This document shows, in pieces, positions 1-8,201 of a stretch of 64,000 bases of DNA. The stretch spans positions 1,178,001-1,242,000 of the forward strand of contig NZ_JACCBB010000001.1 of NCBI RefSeq assembly GCF_013409345.1. Direction: 5' to 3'. Source of the DNA: Kineococcus aurantiacus. Lineage in GTDB: Bacteria > Actinomycetota > Actinomycetes > Actinomycetales > Kineococcaceae. The notes below the pieces were generated by a model. It did no database searches. It was not told the origin of the DNA and worked only from the letters and a program-made list of their open reading frames with translations. The stretch's first letter is position 1, and every line of letters starts with the position of its first letter. The translations under genes and the position numbers were made by a program.

Positions 1-1539
1 GCCCGCCGCGTCGCAGACGGTCGCGAGCAGGGCGCGGGCCGCGGGCAGCAGCCGGTCGAGCAGCTCCTCGACGCGGCCGAGCGCCTGGGCCGCCGCCTCG
101 GGCGTGCGCAGCGACGCCCCGGCCCAGGCGCTGGTGCCCGGGTCCACGTCGAAGGCGCCGAGCTCCACGGCCTCGACGAGGACGGCCTGCCAGTGCGCGA
201 CGTCGGCGCGCGAGCACCCCGACAGGGCCTCCCCGCGCAGCCGGCGGCTCGTGGTGGGCGGCACCGGCCGCTCGGCGAGCGTCAGCAGCGCCTCCACGGC
301 CTCGGCCGCGCTGACGGCCCACGGCTCGCGCAGCCGGTGCAGCGCCCGGGCGTGCTCGTCCAGCGCGGTGCCCGGGCCGTCCACGTCGGGGTCGGCGGGG
401 ACGTCGCGGCCGGCGCCGGAGCGGGCCTGCAGCTCGCGGCGGGCGGCGGCGCGCTGCACCCCGGCGTCGTCGGCGGAGGTGTCCAGGTCGCCGACCAGGT
501 GCAGCAGCAGGCGGCCGTACCCGTGGTCGCGCAGCCGCTCGTCGACGGCGCGGCGGTCGGCGGCGGAGTCGGCCACGAGCAGCACGCTGCGCCCGGCGGC
601 GACCTCGGAGGCGATGACGGCGGCCGCGACCTGCGTCGCCCCGGTGCCGGTGGGGGCGTGCAGCCGCAGGTCCCCACCGGCCAGGACGGCCTCGACGGCC
701 TGCCGCTGGGCGGGGTCGAGGGGGAAGCCCCCCGCGACCGGCGGGACCGGTGCGTCACCGGCCGGGCGGGGCTCGACGGGGCGCTGCTCGGCCAGGGCCG
801 CCACCACCCGGTGGTCGCGCACCAGGGCGCCGCGGCGGCGCAGGTCGGCCAGCAGGTCGGCGCCGGGGTCGGCGAAGGTGCCCAGCAGCAGCCGGCGCTC
901 GACGCGCAGGCCCCGCACACCGGCCAGCTGGCGGCGCAGCTCGTCCATCGCCGGGTTCGGGTCGAAGCCCCAGTGCGCGCCGACGGCGGCGGCGATGCGC
1001 CGGGTGTCGAGCGCGACGCCGAGCTCGGTGCGGGCGGTGCGCACCAGCACCGGGTTGACGACGACCTCCGGGGCCAGCTGGACGACGAAGTCGTCCAGGG
1101 CCTCGGTCGCCGGCGTCAGGGTGCACCGGCGCAGCAGGACGGGGGTGCGGCGCGGCGGGCGCAGCGCCGGCGGGGCCGCGGCCTCGGCCAGGTCCCGCGC
1201 GTCGACGTCCGCGGCCAGCGACCAGCCGGCGGTGCCGACGGCGACGGCCAGGGACCGCGTCCCGCGCTGGGCCAGCAGGGCACCGGCCAGGCGGTGGGTG
1301 GTGCGGGCCCGGCGGCGGGCCTCGGCGAAGGCACCGGCCTCGCGGACCAGGCTCGTCAGGGGCGCGGGGCCACCGGCCAGGAGCTGGGCGAGCCCGGAGG
1401 GGTGGGCCGTGGTCAGGTCGAGGACGGCGTCGGTGCCGACCGGGCAGTCCAGCAGCGCGGACGTGCCGCCCAGGGCCTCCGCCTCCGCCCACCAGCGCCG
1501 ACGCGTGGAGTCGGGACCGGTCGCGGCAGTAGACGTCAC
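1..1539 (-). CDS. Helicase-like protein with degenerate P-loop (3' end outside window)
   Basis: The 513 visible codons run off the left edge. An N-terminal region of about 200 residues precedes a superfamily-1-helicase-like ATPase segment. Around residue 300 the order QAVEAVLAGG, then HAPTGTGATQ, then GRSVLLVAD matches the helicase Walker A neighbourhood (usually GPPGTGKSQ), but the catalytic lysine is alanine. The motif is clear; loss of ATPase activity is inferred. The GTG start follows an in-frame TAA by three codons. GGGGAGG abuts it too closely for a normal ribosome site, so initiation may be leaderless or slightly downstream. It resembles the protein at 8202-10595. Family assignment is moderate and the function is unknown. 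Confidence 0.65.
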   Translation of the reverse strand, partial: MTSTAATGPDSTRRRWWAEAEALGGTSALLDCPVGTDAVLDLTTAHPSGLAQLLAGGPAPLTSLVREAGAFAEARRRARTTHRLAGALLAQRGTRSLAVAVGTAGWSLAADVDARDLAEAAAPPALRPPRRTPVLLRRCTLTPATEALDDFVVQLAPEVVVNPVLVRTARTELGVALDTRRIAAAVGAHWGFDPNPAMDELRRQLAGVRGLRVERRLLLGTFADPGADLLADLRRRGALVRDHRVVAALAEQRPVEPRPAGDAPVPPVAGGFPLDPAQRQAVEAVLAGGDLRLHAPTGTGATQVAAAVIASEVAAGRSVLLVADSAADRRAVDERLRDHGYGRLLLHLVGDLDTSADDAGVQRAAARRELQARSGAGRDVPADPDVDGPGTALDEHARALHRLREPWAVSAAEAVEALLTLAERPVPPTTSRRLRGEALSGCSRADVAHWQAVLVEAVELGAFDVDPGTSAWAGASLRTPEAAAQALGRVEELLDRLLPAARALLATVCDAAG

Positions 1540-1574
1540 CTCCCCAGGTTAGGCGTCGGGGACGGGTGATCCGG

Positions 1575-3233
1575 TCAGGCGCGGGGCTCCTGCGCGCCGT
1601 CGCGCGCGACGGGCACCACGCGGGCCGGGGAGGCGGAGCGGGCCAGGGCCACGAGCGTCACGTCGTCGCGGGCCCGGCCGCCGCTGTGCCGGCGCGCGAC
1701 GTCGAGCGCCTCGTCGACCAGCGCCTGCGGCGTGAGCTCCGCCAGCCCGCCCAGCGCGGCGAGGACGCCCTCGATGCCGAGCTCGTCGGTGGTGCCGGTG
1801 GGGCGGGCCTCGGTGAGCCCGTCGGTGAAGACGACGAGCAGCGAACCGGGCGCCATCGAGGCGCTGCGGGTCTGCCAGCTGCCGGGGACGTCGAGGTGCA
1901 GCCAGGACAGCAGCGGGCCCGTGGGCTCCAGCTCGGAGACGACGCGGACGCCCCTGTCGTCGTCGGCGCGCAGCACCAACGGGGCCGGGTGCCCGGCGTT
2001 GGCGTACGTGACGGTGCCGGAGTCGGGGTCGACGACCACGACGACGCAGCTGGCGAAGCGCTCGACCTCGTCGGCGAAGACCCGCGCGGCCATCGCCAGC
2101 GCCAGGTCCGGTTCGGGGGCCAGGTGCAGCGAGGCCTCCAGGAGCCGCTTGAGCTGGATGGCCACGATCCCGGCGCGGGCGCCGTGACCGGAGACGTCGG
2201 CCACCACGACGGCGAACCGCCCGTCGCGCAGCGGCAGGACGTCGTACCAGTCCCCCGCCAGCAGGCCCTCCGCCGGGCGCAGGGCCGCCGCCGAGGACCA
2301 GCCGGGGACGACGGGCAGGTCGTGGGCGGTGAGCTGGTCGCGCACCTCGGCCACCAGCGGCTGCCCCTGCTGCAGGGCCTCGCGCGCCGAGACGGCGTCG
2401 GCGAGCTCGTCGAGGATGCGCCGGCGCATGGTCTCGGCGGAGGCCGCCACGGCCGCCAGCTCCGGTGGCCCGGGCAGCGAGACGGGGGTCTGCAGGTCCC
2501 CGCCGCCGACGCGCAGGAGCTGCTCGGACAGCGAGTCCAGCGGCCGGACCACCCAGCGCCGCACCAGGTGGAGGGCGACCGGGACGAGGAGGAGGGCGAT
2601 GGCGGCGACGATGAACTGCAGGGGGCGCGAGCGCTCGCGCTCGGCCAGGAGGGCGTCGCGCTCGGCGGTCTGCAGGCGGTCGAGGGTCATCTGCAGGGGC
2701 GCGAGGTCCTGGTAGAAGGTCAGGAAGGCCGCGGCGGCGGGGGCGTTGGCGATGGACGCGCTGAGCCGGGCCTGGTCGGCCTGCTGCTTGTAGGCCGCCT
2801 GCTCGTCGACGGTGGTGCGCCACTGCGCGGCGTCCTGCAGGACCCGGTTCAGCTGCCGCCGCAGCGTCGGGCTCCGCTCCTGCAGCGCGACCGTGACCAG
2901 GGGGGCCCGGGCGTCGTCGTAGGCGGCCATCTTCGCCTCGCGGGCCGCGCCCTCGGCCCGCAGCCGCGCCAGGTCCGAGGCGGTGATGTAGAGCTGGTGG
3001 GCGACCTGCGCCTCCACCACGACGCGCTGGAGCGCGTCGACCTGCTGGGCCGTCCTCGTGGCCGCGCTGGTGTCCGGCGGCACGCTGGGGCGCAGGAACG
3101 GGATGGCGCTGCGCAGCAGAACGAGGCTGAGCACGAGGACGATGAGCAGGAACGTCAGGCCCATCACCGAGACGCGCCGCTGCAGGGAGGTGCGGGTCAT
3201 GAGGCGGTGCCACGCCCTCGTCACGGCGCTCAC
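1575..3233 (-). CDS. Membrane PP2C/SpoIIE-type serine phosphatase with HAMP domain
   Basis: The protein has 552 aa. Transmembrane segments lie near residues 22-42 and 205-225 and bracket an extracytoplasmic helical sensor of about 160 residues. A HAMP-like linker follows (226-280), then a SpoIIE-type PP2C domain (about 315-540). The metal-binding motifs GDWYD (327), DVSGHG (346), FTDGLTEAR and RDDVTLVAL are all present, so the phosphatase should be active. Such proteins usually dephosphorylate anti-anti-sigma factors in partner-switching stress pathways, but no such partner is adjacent. It starts with GTG, and a further in-frame GTG follows three codons later. The upstream gene is divergent. 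Confidence 0.9.
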   Translation of the reverse strand: MSAVTRAWHRLMTRTSLQRRVSVMGLTFLLIVLVLSLVLLRSAIPFLRPSVPPDTSAATRTAQQVDALQRVVVEAQVAHQLYITASDLARLRAEGAAREAKMAAYDDARAPLVTVALQERSPTLRRQLNRVLQDAAQWRTTVDEQAAYKQQADQARLSASIANAPAAAAFLTFYQDLAPLQMTLDRLQTAERDALLAERERSRPLQFIVAAIALLLVPVALHLVRRWVVRPLDSLSEQLLRVGGGDLQTPVSLPGPPELAAVAASAETMRRRILDELADAVSAREALQQGQPLVAEVRDQLTAHDLPVVPGWSSAAALRPAEGLLAGDWYDVLPLRDGRFAVVVADVSGHGARAGIVAIQLKRLLEASLHLAPEPDLALAMAARVFADEVERFASCVVVVVDPDSGTVTYANAGHPAPLVLRADDDRGVRVVSELEPTGPLLSWLHLDVPGSWQTRSASMAPGSLLVVFTDGLTEARPTGTTDELGIEGVLAALGGLAELTPQALVDEALDVARRHSGGRARDDVTLVALARSASPARVVPVARDGAQEPRA

Positions 3234-3382
3234 GCCGCCCCCCTCCTCCGCGCGCGCCGGTGGCGATCACCGACGGATCGATCACACCTTGTCACCTCGA
3301 CCCTGTGCGCTGTCACACGTCCTCGCCGTCCGGGTGGTTCCCGGACGCGCGCCGCGGCCCCGGACGCGGTAGGGGTTGGGGG

Positions 3383-4150
3383 GTGAGCAGCACCTTCCAC
3401 TGGCCCAGCGGCCTGGTCCTCGTGCGGCACGGGCAGTCCACGGGGAACCTCGCCGACGCCCGCGCGCGGTCGACGCACGCCGAGGTCGTCGACGTCGCCG
3501 AGCGCGACGCCGACGTGCCCCTGTCCCCCACCGGCCGCGCCCAGGCGCAGGCGGTGGCGCGCTGGCTGGCCGACGACCCGCAGGCCCCGGCGACGCCGGA
3601 GGTGCTCGTCGTCTCCCCCTACGCCCGCGCGCGCGACACGGCCCTGGCCATCCGGGAGGAGCTGCGGCGCAAGGGGGTGGACGCGCCGATGCGCACCGAC
3701 GAACGGCTCCGGGAGCGCGACCTGGGCTGGTGGGACGGGCTGACGGGCCTGGGGGTGCGGGCCCGCTTCCCCGACGAGGCCGCCCGCCGGCAGCGCATCG
3801 GGAAGTTCTACTACCGCCCGCCGGGCGGGGAGAGCTGGTGCGACGTGGCGCTGCGGGTGCGCAGCGTGCTGTCGACGCTGCGCGAGGACCACCCCGGGCA
3901 GCGGGTCCTCGTCGTCTCCCACCAGGCGGTGATCATGAACTTCCGGCTGGTCCTGGAGGACCTGGACGAGGAGTCGCTGCTGCGCCTGGACGCCGAGGAG
4001 CCCCTCGCCAACTGCTCGGTGACGCACTACCTGGGCGACGGGCGGGAGCGGCCGGTCCTGGAGCGGGCCGGGGACGTCACCGCCGCCGGGGGCGTCCGCG
4101 TCACCGACGACCCGGTGGACGACGAGCCGGACGGGGCGGTGGCCCGGTGA
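3383..4150 (+). CDS. Histidine phosphatase family protein (phosphoglycerate mutase-like)
   Basis: The protein has 255 aa. The catalytic signature LVRHGQSTGN lies near the N-terminus, RERDLGWWDG in the middle and the second catalytic histidine in VVSHQAVIM near residue 190. These are the histidine phosphatase superfamily hallmarks; the substrate cannot be told from sequence. The GTG start at 3383 follows a purine-rich stretch and places the RHG motif close to the N-terminus as is normal, whereas the in-frame upstream extension looks non-coding. The stop overlaps the start of the next gene by GTGA, so the two are probably translated together. Confidence 0.88.
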   Translation: MSSTFHWPSGLVLVRHGQSTGNLADARARSTHAEVVDVAERDADVPLSPTGRAQAQAVARWLADDPQAPATPEVLVVSPYARARDTALAIREELRRKGVDAPMRTDERLRERDLGWWDGLTGLGVRARFPDEAARRQRIGKFYYRPPGGESWCDVALRVRSVLSTLREDHPGQRVLVVSHQAVIMNFRLVLEDLDEESLLRLDAEEPLANCSVTHYLGDGRERPVLERAGDVTAAGGVRVTDDPVDDEPDGAVAR

Positions 4151-5040
4151 GCGCCGAGGACGCCGTCACCGTCACCTCGGCGGTCCTGCGCGACTGGCCG
4201 CTGCCCGCGCCGGGCGTCGGCAAGGAGTCCCGCGGGCGCACCGTGGTGGTCGGCGGCAGCACCCGGACCCCGGGGGCCGTGCTGCTGGCGGCCGAGGCCG
4301 CGGTGCGCGCCGGGGCGGGCAAGCTGCAGGTCGCCACGACGCGCAGCACCGCGACGGCGCTGGGCGTGGCGCTGCCGGAGGCGCTGGTCCTGCCGCTGCC
4401 CGAGACGGCCGGTGGCGGGATCGACCCCGTCTGCGGCGGGGACGAGGAGCTGGTCGCGCTGGTGGACGGGGCGCACGCGGCGCTGCTGGGCGTCGGCGCG
4501 ATCGGTGAGCAGGACGTGCGCGCGCTGCTGGAGGCGCTGGTCCCGCGGATCGGTGACGGCGTCGTCGTGCTGGACGCCCTCGGGCTGGCCCCGGTGACGG
4601 CCGACGTCACGTTCCTGCACGCGCTCCAGGGCCGTGCGGTGCTGACGCCCAACCTCAGCGAGCTGGCCATCGTGCTGGACGCCGAGCCGTCGGAGGTGGA
4701 GTCGGACGTCGGCGCAGCCGCCCGCGAGCTGGCCCGCCGGGCCCGGTGCACCGTCGCGGCCGGCGGCGGTGAGTCGTGGATCGCGGCTCCCGACGGGCGG
4801 TGCTGGCGGGACGCCTCCGGCGGGGTGGGCCTGGGGGTGTCGGGGTCCGGTGACGTGCTCTCGGGCATCGTCACCGGCCTGTGCGCGCGGGGCGCGGACC
4901 CCACGCAGGCCGCGGTGTGGGCCTCGCACCTGCACGGCCGGGCCGGGGACCGCCTGGCCAGCTCGGTGGGCCGGCTCGGCTTCCTGGCCCGGGAGCTGCC
5001 GGCCCAGGTGCCGGCCGTCCTCGCCGAGATCGAGGTCTGA
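4147..5040 (+). CDS. nnrD: ADP-dependent NAD(P)H-hydrate dehydratase
   Basis: The protein has 297 aa and is related to the C-terminal YjeF/ribokinase-like dehydratase domain. It repairs hydrated NAD(P)H by ADP-dependent dehydration. Seen are VVVGGSTRTPGA near the N-terminus, TPNLSEL in the middle and GVSGSGDVLSGIV near the C-terminus, where GSGD carries the catalytic aspartate. The N-terminal NAD(P)HX epimerase domain found in bifunctional YjeF proteins is absent, so this is a stand-alone dehydratase. The GTG start overlaps the stop of the phosphatase gene. Confidence 0.9.
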   Translation: MSAEDAVTVTSAVLRDWPLPAPGVGKESRGRTVVVGGSTRTPGAVLLAAEAAVRAGAGKLQVATTRSTATALGVALPEALVLPLPETAGGGIDPVCGGDEELVALVDGAHAALLGVGAIGEQDVRALLEALVPRIGDGVVVLDALGLAPVTADVTFLHALQGRAVLTPNLSELAIVLDAEPSEVESDVGAAARELARRARCTVAAGGGESWIAAPDGRCWRDASGGVGLGVSGSGDVLSGIVTGLCARGADPTQAAVWASHLHGRAGDRLASSVGRLGFLARELPAQVPAVLAEIEV

Positions 5041-5066
5041 GGCGGGCCGGTCCCGGGCGGGGAGGG

Positions 5067-5480
5067 TCAGGCGAGCAGGGCGGCGGCGCTGGGGACGATG
5101 TCGGCGGCCGGGATGTCCAGGTGCCAGGTCGTCGCGGAGCGGTTGTCGCAGGCGTCGGGGTCACCGGCGGCGCCGGCCCAGGTCTGCGGGCGGGCCGTGA
5201 CCTTCCAGGCGGCGCTGCCGCGCTGGCGGGCGCGGGCGGCGAGCTGGTCGTCACCGGCGCGGGTGGCGGCGTCGGCGAGGACGTCGACCGCGCGGCCCAG
5301 GGAGCGGGCGTCGTAGAAGGCGATGGTGCAGCCGGTCTCGACGACGGACGTCGAGACGAGGATGCAGCCGGACTCCTGCAGCGCCGCGTCCAGGGCCGCG
5401 ACGGCGGCCTGCTGACGGGGAGCGCGACGCTGGGCGGGTACCCGGGTGGAGCCGGCGGTGCGGGTGGTCGTGACGGACAT
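5067..5480 (-). CDS. Hypothetical protein, 137 aa
   Basis: No family was recognised. The protein is soluble-looking, with no signal peptide or transmembrane segment, an Arg/Gln-rich N-terminal 25 residues and three cysteines (in SGCILV, ETGCTI and DACDN). The ATG start is preceded by GAGGAG at good spacing, and composition is typical of real genes here. It converges with nnrD and is followed upstream by about 260 nt of non-coding DNA before the tRNA-Arg gene. Confidence 0.7.
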   Translation of the reverse strand: MSVTTTRTAGSTRVPAQRRAPRQQAAVAALDAALQESGCILVSTSVVETGCTIAFYDARSLGRAVDVLADAATRAGDDQLAARARQRGSAAWKVTARPQTWAGAAGDPDACDNRSATTWHLDIPAADIVPSAAALLA

Positions 5481-5743
5481 TCGGGACTACTCCTCGAGTG
5501 ACGGCAGCGGGTGGGTGTCGGAGTCCCCGTCGACTGTGTCCCGACACCCGCACAAGCCATCGGTCGGTGTTCTGTGCCGCTTGAGTGTAGGCACCCGGAC
5601 GGCGTGATCCCGACCACACCCCCCGTCTGTTCGCTTGGGGCGCAGCACCTTTCCAACGACAGTGCGTCGTAGTTCGGCGATGCCGAACGACGGGCGGCAC
5701 CGCGCACCGGGGCCGGGGGCCCGCCCGGTATGGTGCTGGAAGC

Positions 5744-5816
5744 GCCTCCATAGCTCAGGGGATAGAGCATCGGTTTCCTAAACCGTGTGTCGCAGGTTCG
5801 AATCCTGCTGGGGGCA
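5744..5816 (+). tRNA. tRNA-Arg (anticodon CCT)
   Basis: A full cloverleaf can be folded. The acceptor arm pairs GCCTCCA with TGGGGGC, the D arm is GCTCAGGGGATAGAGC, the anticodon loop is TTCCTAA with CCT at 5777-5779, and the T loop is TTCGAAT. Discriminator A ends the gene and CCA is not encoded. It reads AGG, a rare codon at this GC content. The 263 nt upstream (5481-5743) show no gene. Confidence 0.95.
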
Positions 5817-5904
5817 CCCCGCAGCCTCGCACCACCCTCCCCCGGACGCACGGACGCCGCCGCGACCAGGTCGCGGCGGCGTCGGGACGAGCTCGGGACG
5901 AGCC

Positions 5905-6528
5905 TCAGCCGGAGACGGCGTCCTGCGCGGTCCGGGGCAGCTGGACCTCGCGCAGGTCCACGACGTGCTCGAGGGCGGCGACCAGGCGCGCGGTGACCTC
6001 GGCGACCTCGCCGAGGCCGTCCACCGACCGCAGCAGCCCGCGCTCGGCGTAGACCTGCACCAGCGGCGCGGTCTGCTCGGCGTAGACCCGCTGCCGGTTG
6101 CGGATGACGTCCTCGGTGTCGTCCGAGCGCCCCTGCGCGCGGCCGCGCGCCACCAGCCGGCGCACCAGCTCGTCGGTGTCGGCGGTGATCTCCAGGACGT
6201 GCTCGAGCTGCGCACCGGCCTCGGCGAGCATGCCGTCCAGCTCGCGCACCTGCTCGGTGGTGCGCGGGTACCCGTCGAGGATGAAGCCGTCGGCGGCGTC
6301 GGGCTGGGCCAGCCGGTCGCGGACCATGGCGTTGGTCACCGAGTCGGGCACGTACTCCCCCGCGTCGAGGTAGCGCTCGACGGTCAGCCCTAGCTCGGTC
6401 CGTCCCGCGACGTTGGCGCGGAAGATGTCGCCGGTGGAGATCGCCGGGACCTGCAGGCGGGCGGCCAGCAGCGCGGCCTGGGTGCCCTTGCCGGCTCCCG
6501 GCGGACCGAGGAGGACGAGACGCGTCAT
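5905..6528 (-). CDS. adk: Adenylate kinase
   Basis: The protein has 207 aa and interconverts ATP plus AMP with two ADP in the cytosol. The P-loop GPPGAGKGTQ lies at residues 7-16, followed by the AMP-binding TGDIFRANV and DGYPRT. The LID is short, without the zinc-type insertion, as in many actinobacteria. The ATG at 6528 is preceded by AAGGG and puts the P-loop at the usual distance; an upstream in-frame extension is not needed. The gene is not next to secY or ribosomal-protein genes, so it may be a second or relocated copy. Between it and the next gene (6529-6830) I see only a divergent intergenic region. Confidence 0.93.
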   Translation of the reverse strand: MTRLVLLGPPGAGKGTQAALLAARLQVPAISTGDIFRANVAGRTELGLTVERYLDAGEYVPDSVTNAMVRDRLAQPDAADGFILDGYPRTTEQVRELDGMLAEAGAQLEHVLEITADTDELVRRLVARGRAQGRSDDTEDVIRNRQRVYAEQTAPLVQVYAERGLLRSVDGLGEVAEVTARLVAALEHVVDLREVQLPRTAQDAVSG

Positions 6529-6830
6529 CGATGAACCCTTCGTGGTGACGTGCAGGTCGTGTGCGAGCGACCGCACAGGGGCACTCACTGTCCCCTGTCG
6601 GGTGCTCCCAGCACAACACGGCCGGTCGCGGGGACCCGTCGTCCGTCACCCGTGCGGAGGAGTCGGCGGCGGCCGGGAGGGGGTGGGGCGCCGCGCGACG
6701 GCGGCGGTGCGCGGCGGTTGGGCCGACCGGGTGAACCCGCGCGTTCCGGCGCGCGGTCCGGAATCCCCGCACCTAGCGTCGCGCCACCGGTGCGAGGACG
6801 CCCCGGACCCCACGACCCGAGGGAACCGCC

Positions 6831-7868
6831 ATGCGCCCGGCCCGTCGCACCGCCCTGTCCACGCTCGCCGCCGCGACCCTGCTGGCCATGGCCGGCACGA
6901 CGGCGGCCCACGCCGCGACCCCCGTGCCGAAGGTCGGCACGCCGTTCCCGTACGTGGGCCTGGTCCGCGCCGCGGGCGAGGACCGGTACGAGACGGCCGC
7001 GGTCGTCTCGCGGGGCTCCTTCCAGCCGTCGGCGGGGTCGTCGGTGTTCGTCACCAGCGGGGAGGCCCCGGCGGACGCGCTGACCGCGGGCCCGGCGGCG
7101 GCCTCGCTGGACGCGCCGCTGCTGCTGACCCGCCCCGGTGAGCTGCCGGCCGCTACCGCCGAGGAGCTGGACCGGCTCGCGCCGGCGACGGTGTACGTGG
7201 TGGGCGGGGCCGACCGCGTCTCCGAGGCCACCGTGGCCGAGATCTCCGCGGCCGCCCCGGGGGCGACCGTCACGCGCATCGCGGGCGACACGCGCTGGGA
7301 GACCGCCGTCGAGGTGGCCGAGAGATTCTTCCCGGACCCGGCCGGGGTCGTCCTGACGCGGGGCGACACCTTCCCCGACGCCCTGTCCGGCGGGGCGGCC
7401 GCGGCGGTCGCCGGCGTCCCCGTGATGATCACCGAGCCGACGCAGGTGCCCGCGCCGGTGGCGGAGTGGATGGCCGCGCACACGTTCGAGCAGAGCCTGG
7501 TCGTCGGCGGCCCGGCCTCGGTCAGCGAGGACGTCGCGGCGGCGCTGGCGGCCCGCAGCGGCGGCGCGGCCCCGGTCCGCCTCGCCGGCGCCGACCGGTA
7601 CGACACCTCCGCCGCCGTCGCGGCGCAGGTGTTCCCGGCGGCCACGACGACGACGGTCCTGCTGGCCACGGGCGACGACTTCCCGGACGCCCTCGCGGGT
7701 GTCCCGGCCGCGGCCGTGAACGCCGCGCCGATCCTGCTGCTCCCGAAGAGCTGCTCCCCGGCGTCGACGCTCGCCTACCTCGGCACGTTCCCCGAGGGGG
7801 TCAGCGAGATCGTCCTCGGCGGCCCGACGGCGGTGACGCCGGAGGCGCTGAGCGTGGCCTGCGCCTGA
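6831..7868 (+). CDS. Secreted protein with three cell-wall-binding repeat 2 units
   Basis: The 345-aa protein has a Sec signal peptide (RPARR then a hydrophobic run, likely cleavage after AHA near residue 29). Three CW_binding_2-type repeats follow, marked by RAAGEDRYETAA, RIAGDTRWETAV and RLAGADRYDTSA, each followed by a DxFPDAL or equivalent segment and VVGG. Such repeats anchor proteins non-covalently to the Gram-positive envelope. No catalytic domain is fused, so the protein is essentially only a wall-binding module. The ATG start is supported by position and signal peptide. Confidence 0.88.
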   Translation: MRPARRTALSTLAAATLLAMAGTTAAHAATPVPKVGTPFPYVGLVRAAGEDRYETAAVVSRGSFQPSAGSSVFVTSGEAPADALTAGPAAASLDAPLLLTRPGELPAATAEELDRLAPATVYVVGGADRVSEATVAEISAAAPGATVTRIAGDTRWETAVEVAERFFPDPAGVVLTRGDTFPDALSGGAAAAVAGVPVMITEPTQVPAPVAEWMAAHTFEQSLVVGGPASVSEDVAAALAARSGGAAPVRLAGADRYDTSAAVAAQVFPAATTTTVLLATGDDFPDALAGVPAAAVNAAPILLLPKSCSPASTLAYLGTFPEGVSEIVLGGPTAVTPEALSVACA

Positions 7869-7902
7869 GCGCCCGCGCCGGGGTCCCGCCGCTGGGGTGT
7901 CC

Positions 7903-8025
7903 TCAGTCGGTCTCGGGACCCCGGCAGTAGGCGCAGTCGTCGCCGCACACCTGGCTGACCTGCTGACTCGCCCGACTCGTCGTGGCGGTGCGCTCTTGAA
8001 CGTCGCTCTCAGTCACGACATCCAT
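7903..8025 (-). CDS. Small cysteine-containing protein, 40 aa (tentative)
   Basis: This short ORF begins with ATG (MDVVTESDVQERTATTSR) and ends in QVCGDDCAYCRGPETD, giving a CxxxCxxC cluster that could bind a metal. There is no strong Shine-Dalgarno sequence, and longer in-frame starts exist. The Cys cluster and protein-like composition argue for a real gene; its size and weak start argue against. No function is proposed. Confidence 0.4.
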   Translation of the reverse strand: MDVVTESDVQERTATTSRASQQVSQVCGDDCAYCRGPETD

Positions 8026-8201
8026 CGTCGCACCGCGACCCGGCGCTCCCCCCGCGACGCGCGGAGCCCTCACACCACCTCCGGACGGTTCCACACGACC
8101 TGCACGACCACCCGCGCGACCGCGCGCACGACCACCCGCACGGGGCCACCCGCGCGGGGCGACCGGCGGCCCGCGCGGGGCCCAGCCGGTACCTTCGCCG
8201 C

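Noticed and set aside
193-1569. Long plus-strand open frames across 104-1569
   Set aside because: They are antisense to the minus-strand helicase-like gene, have a Gly/Arg/Ser/Ala-rich composition typical of GC-driven empty frames, and contain no motif.
3260-3382. N-terminal extension of the histidine phosphatase from ATG 3260
   Set aside because: The extension lacks protein-like character and would push the RHG motif unusually far from the N-terminus; GTG 3383 fits the family.
5905-6528. adk as part of the secY ribosomal-protein operon
   Set aside because: No secY, map, infA or ribosomal-protein genes are near; the gene stands alone.
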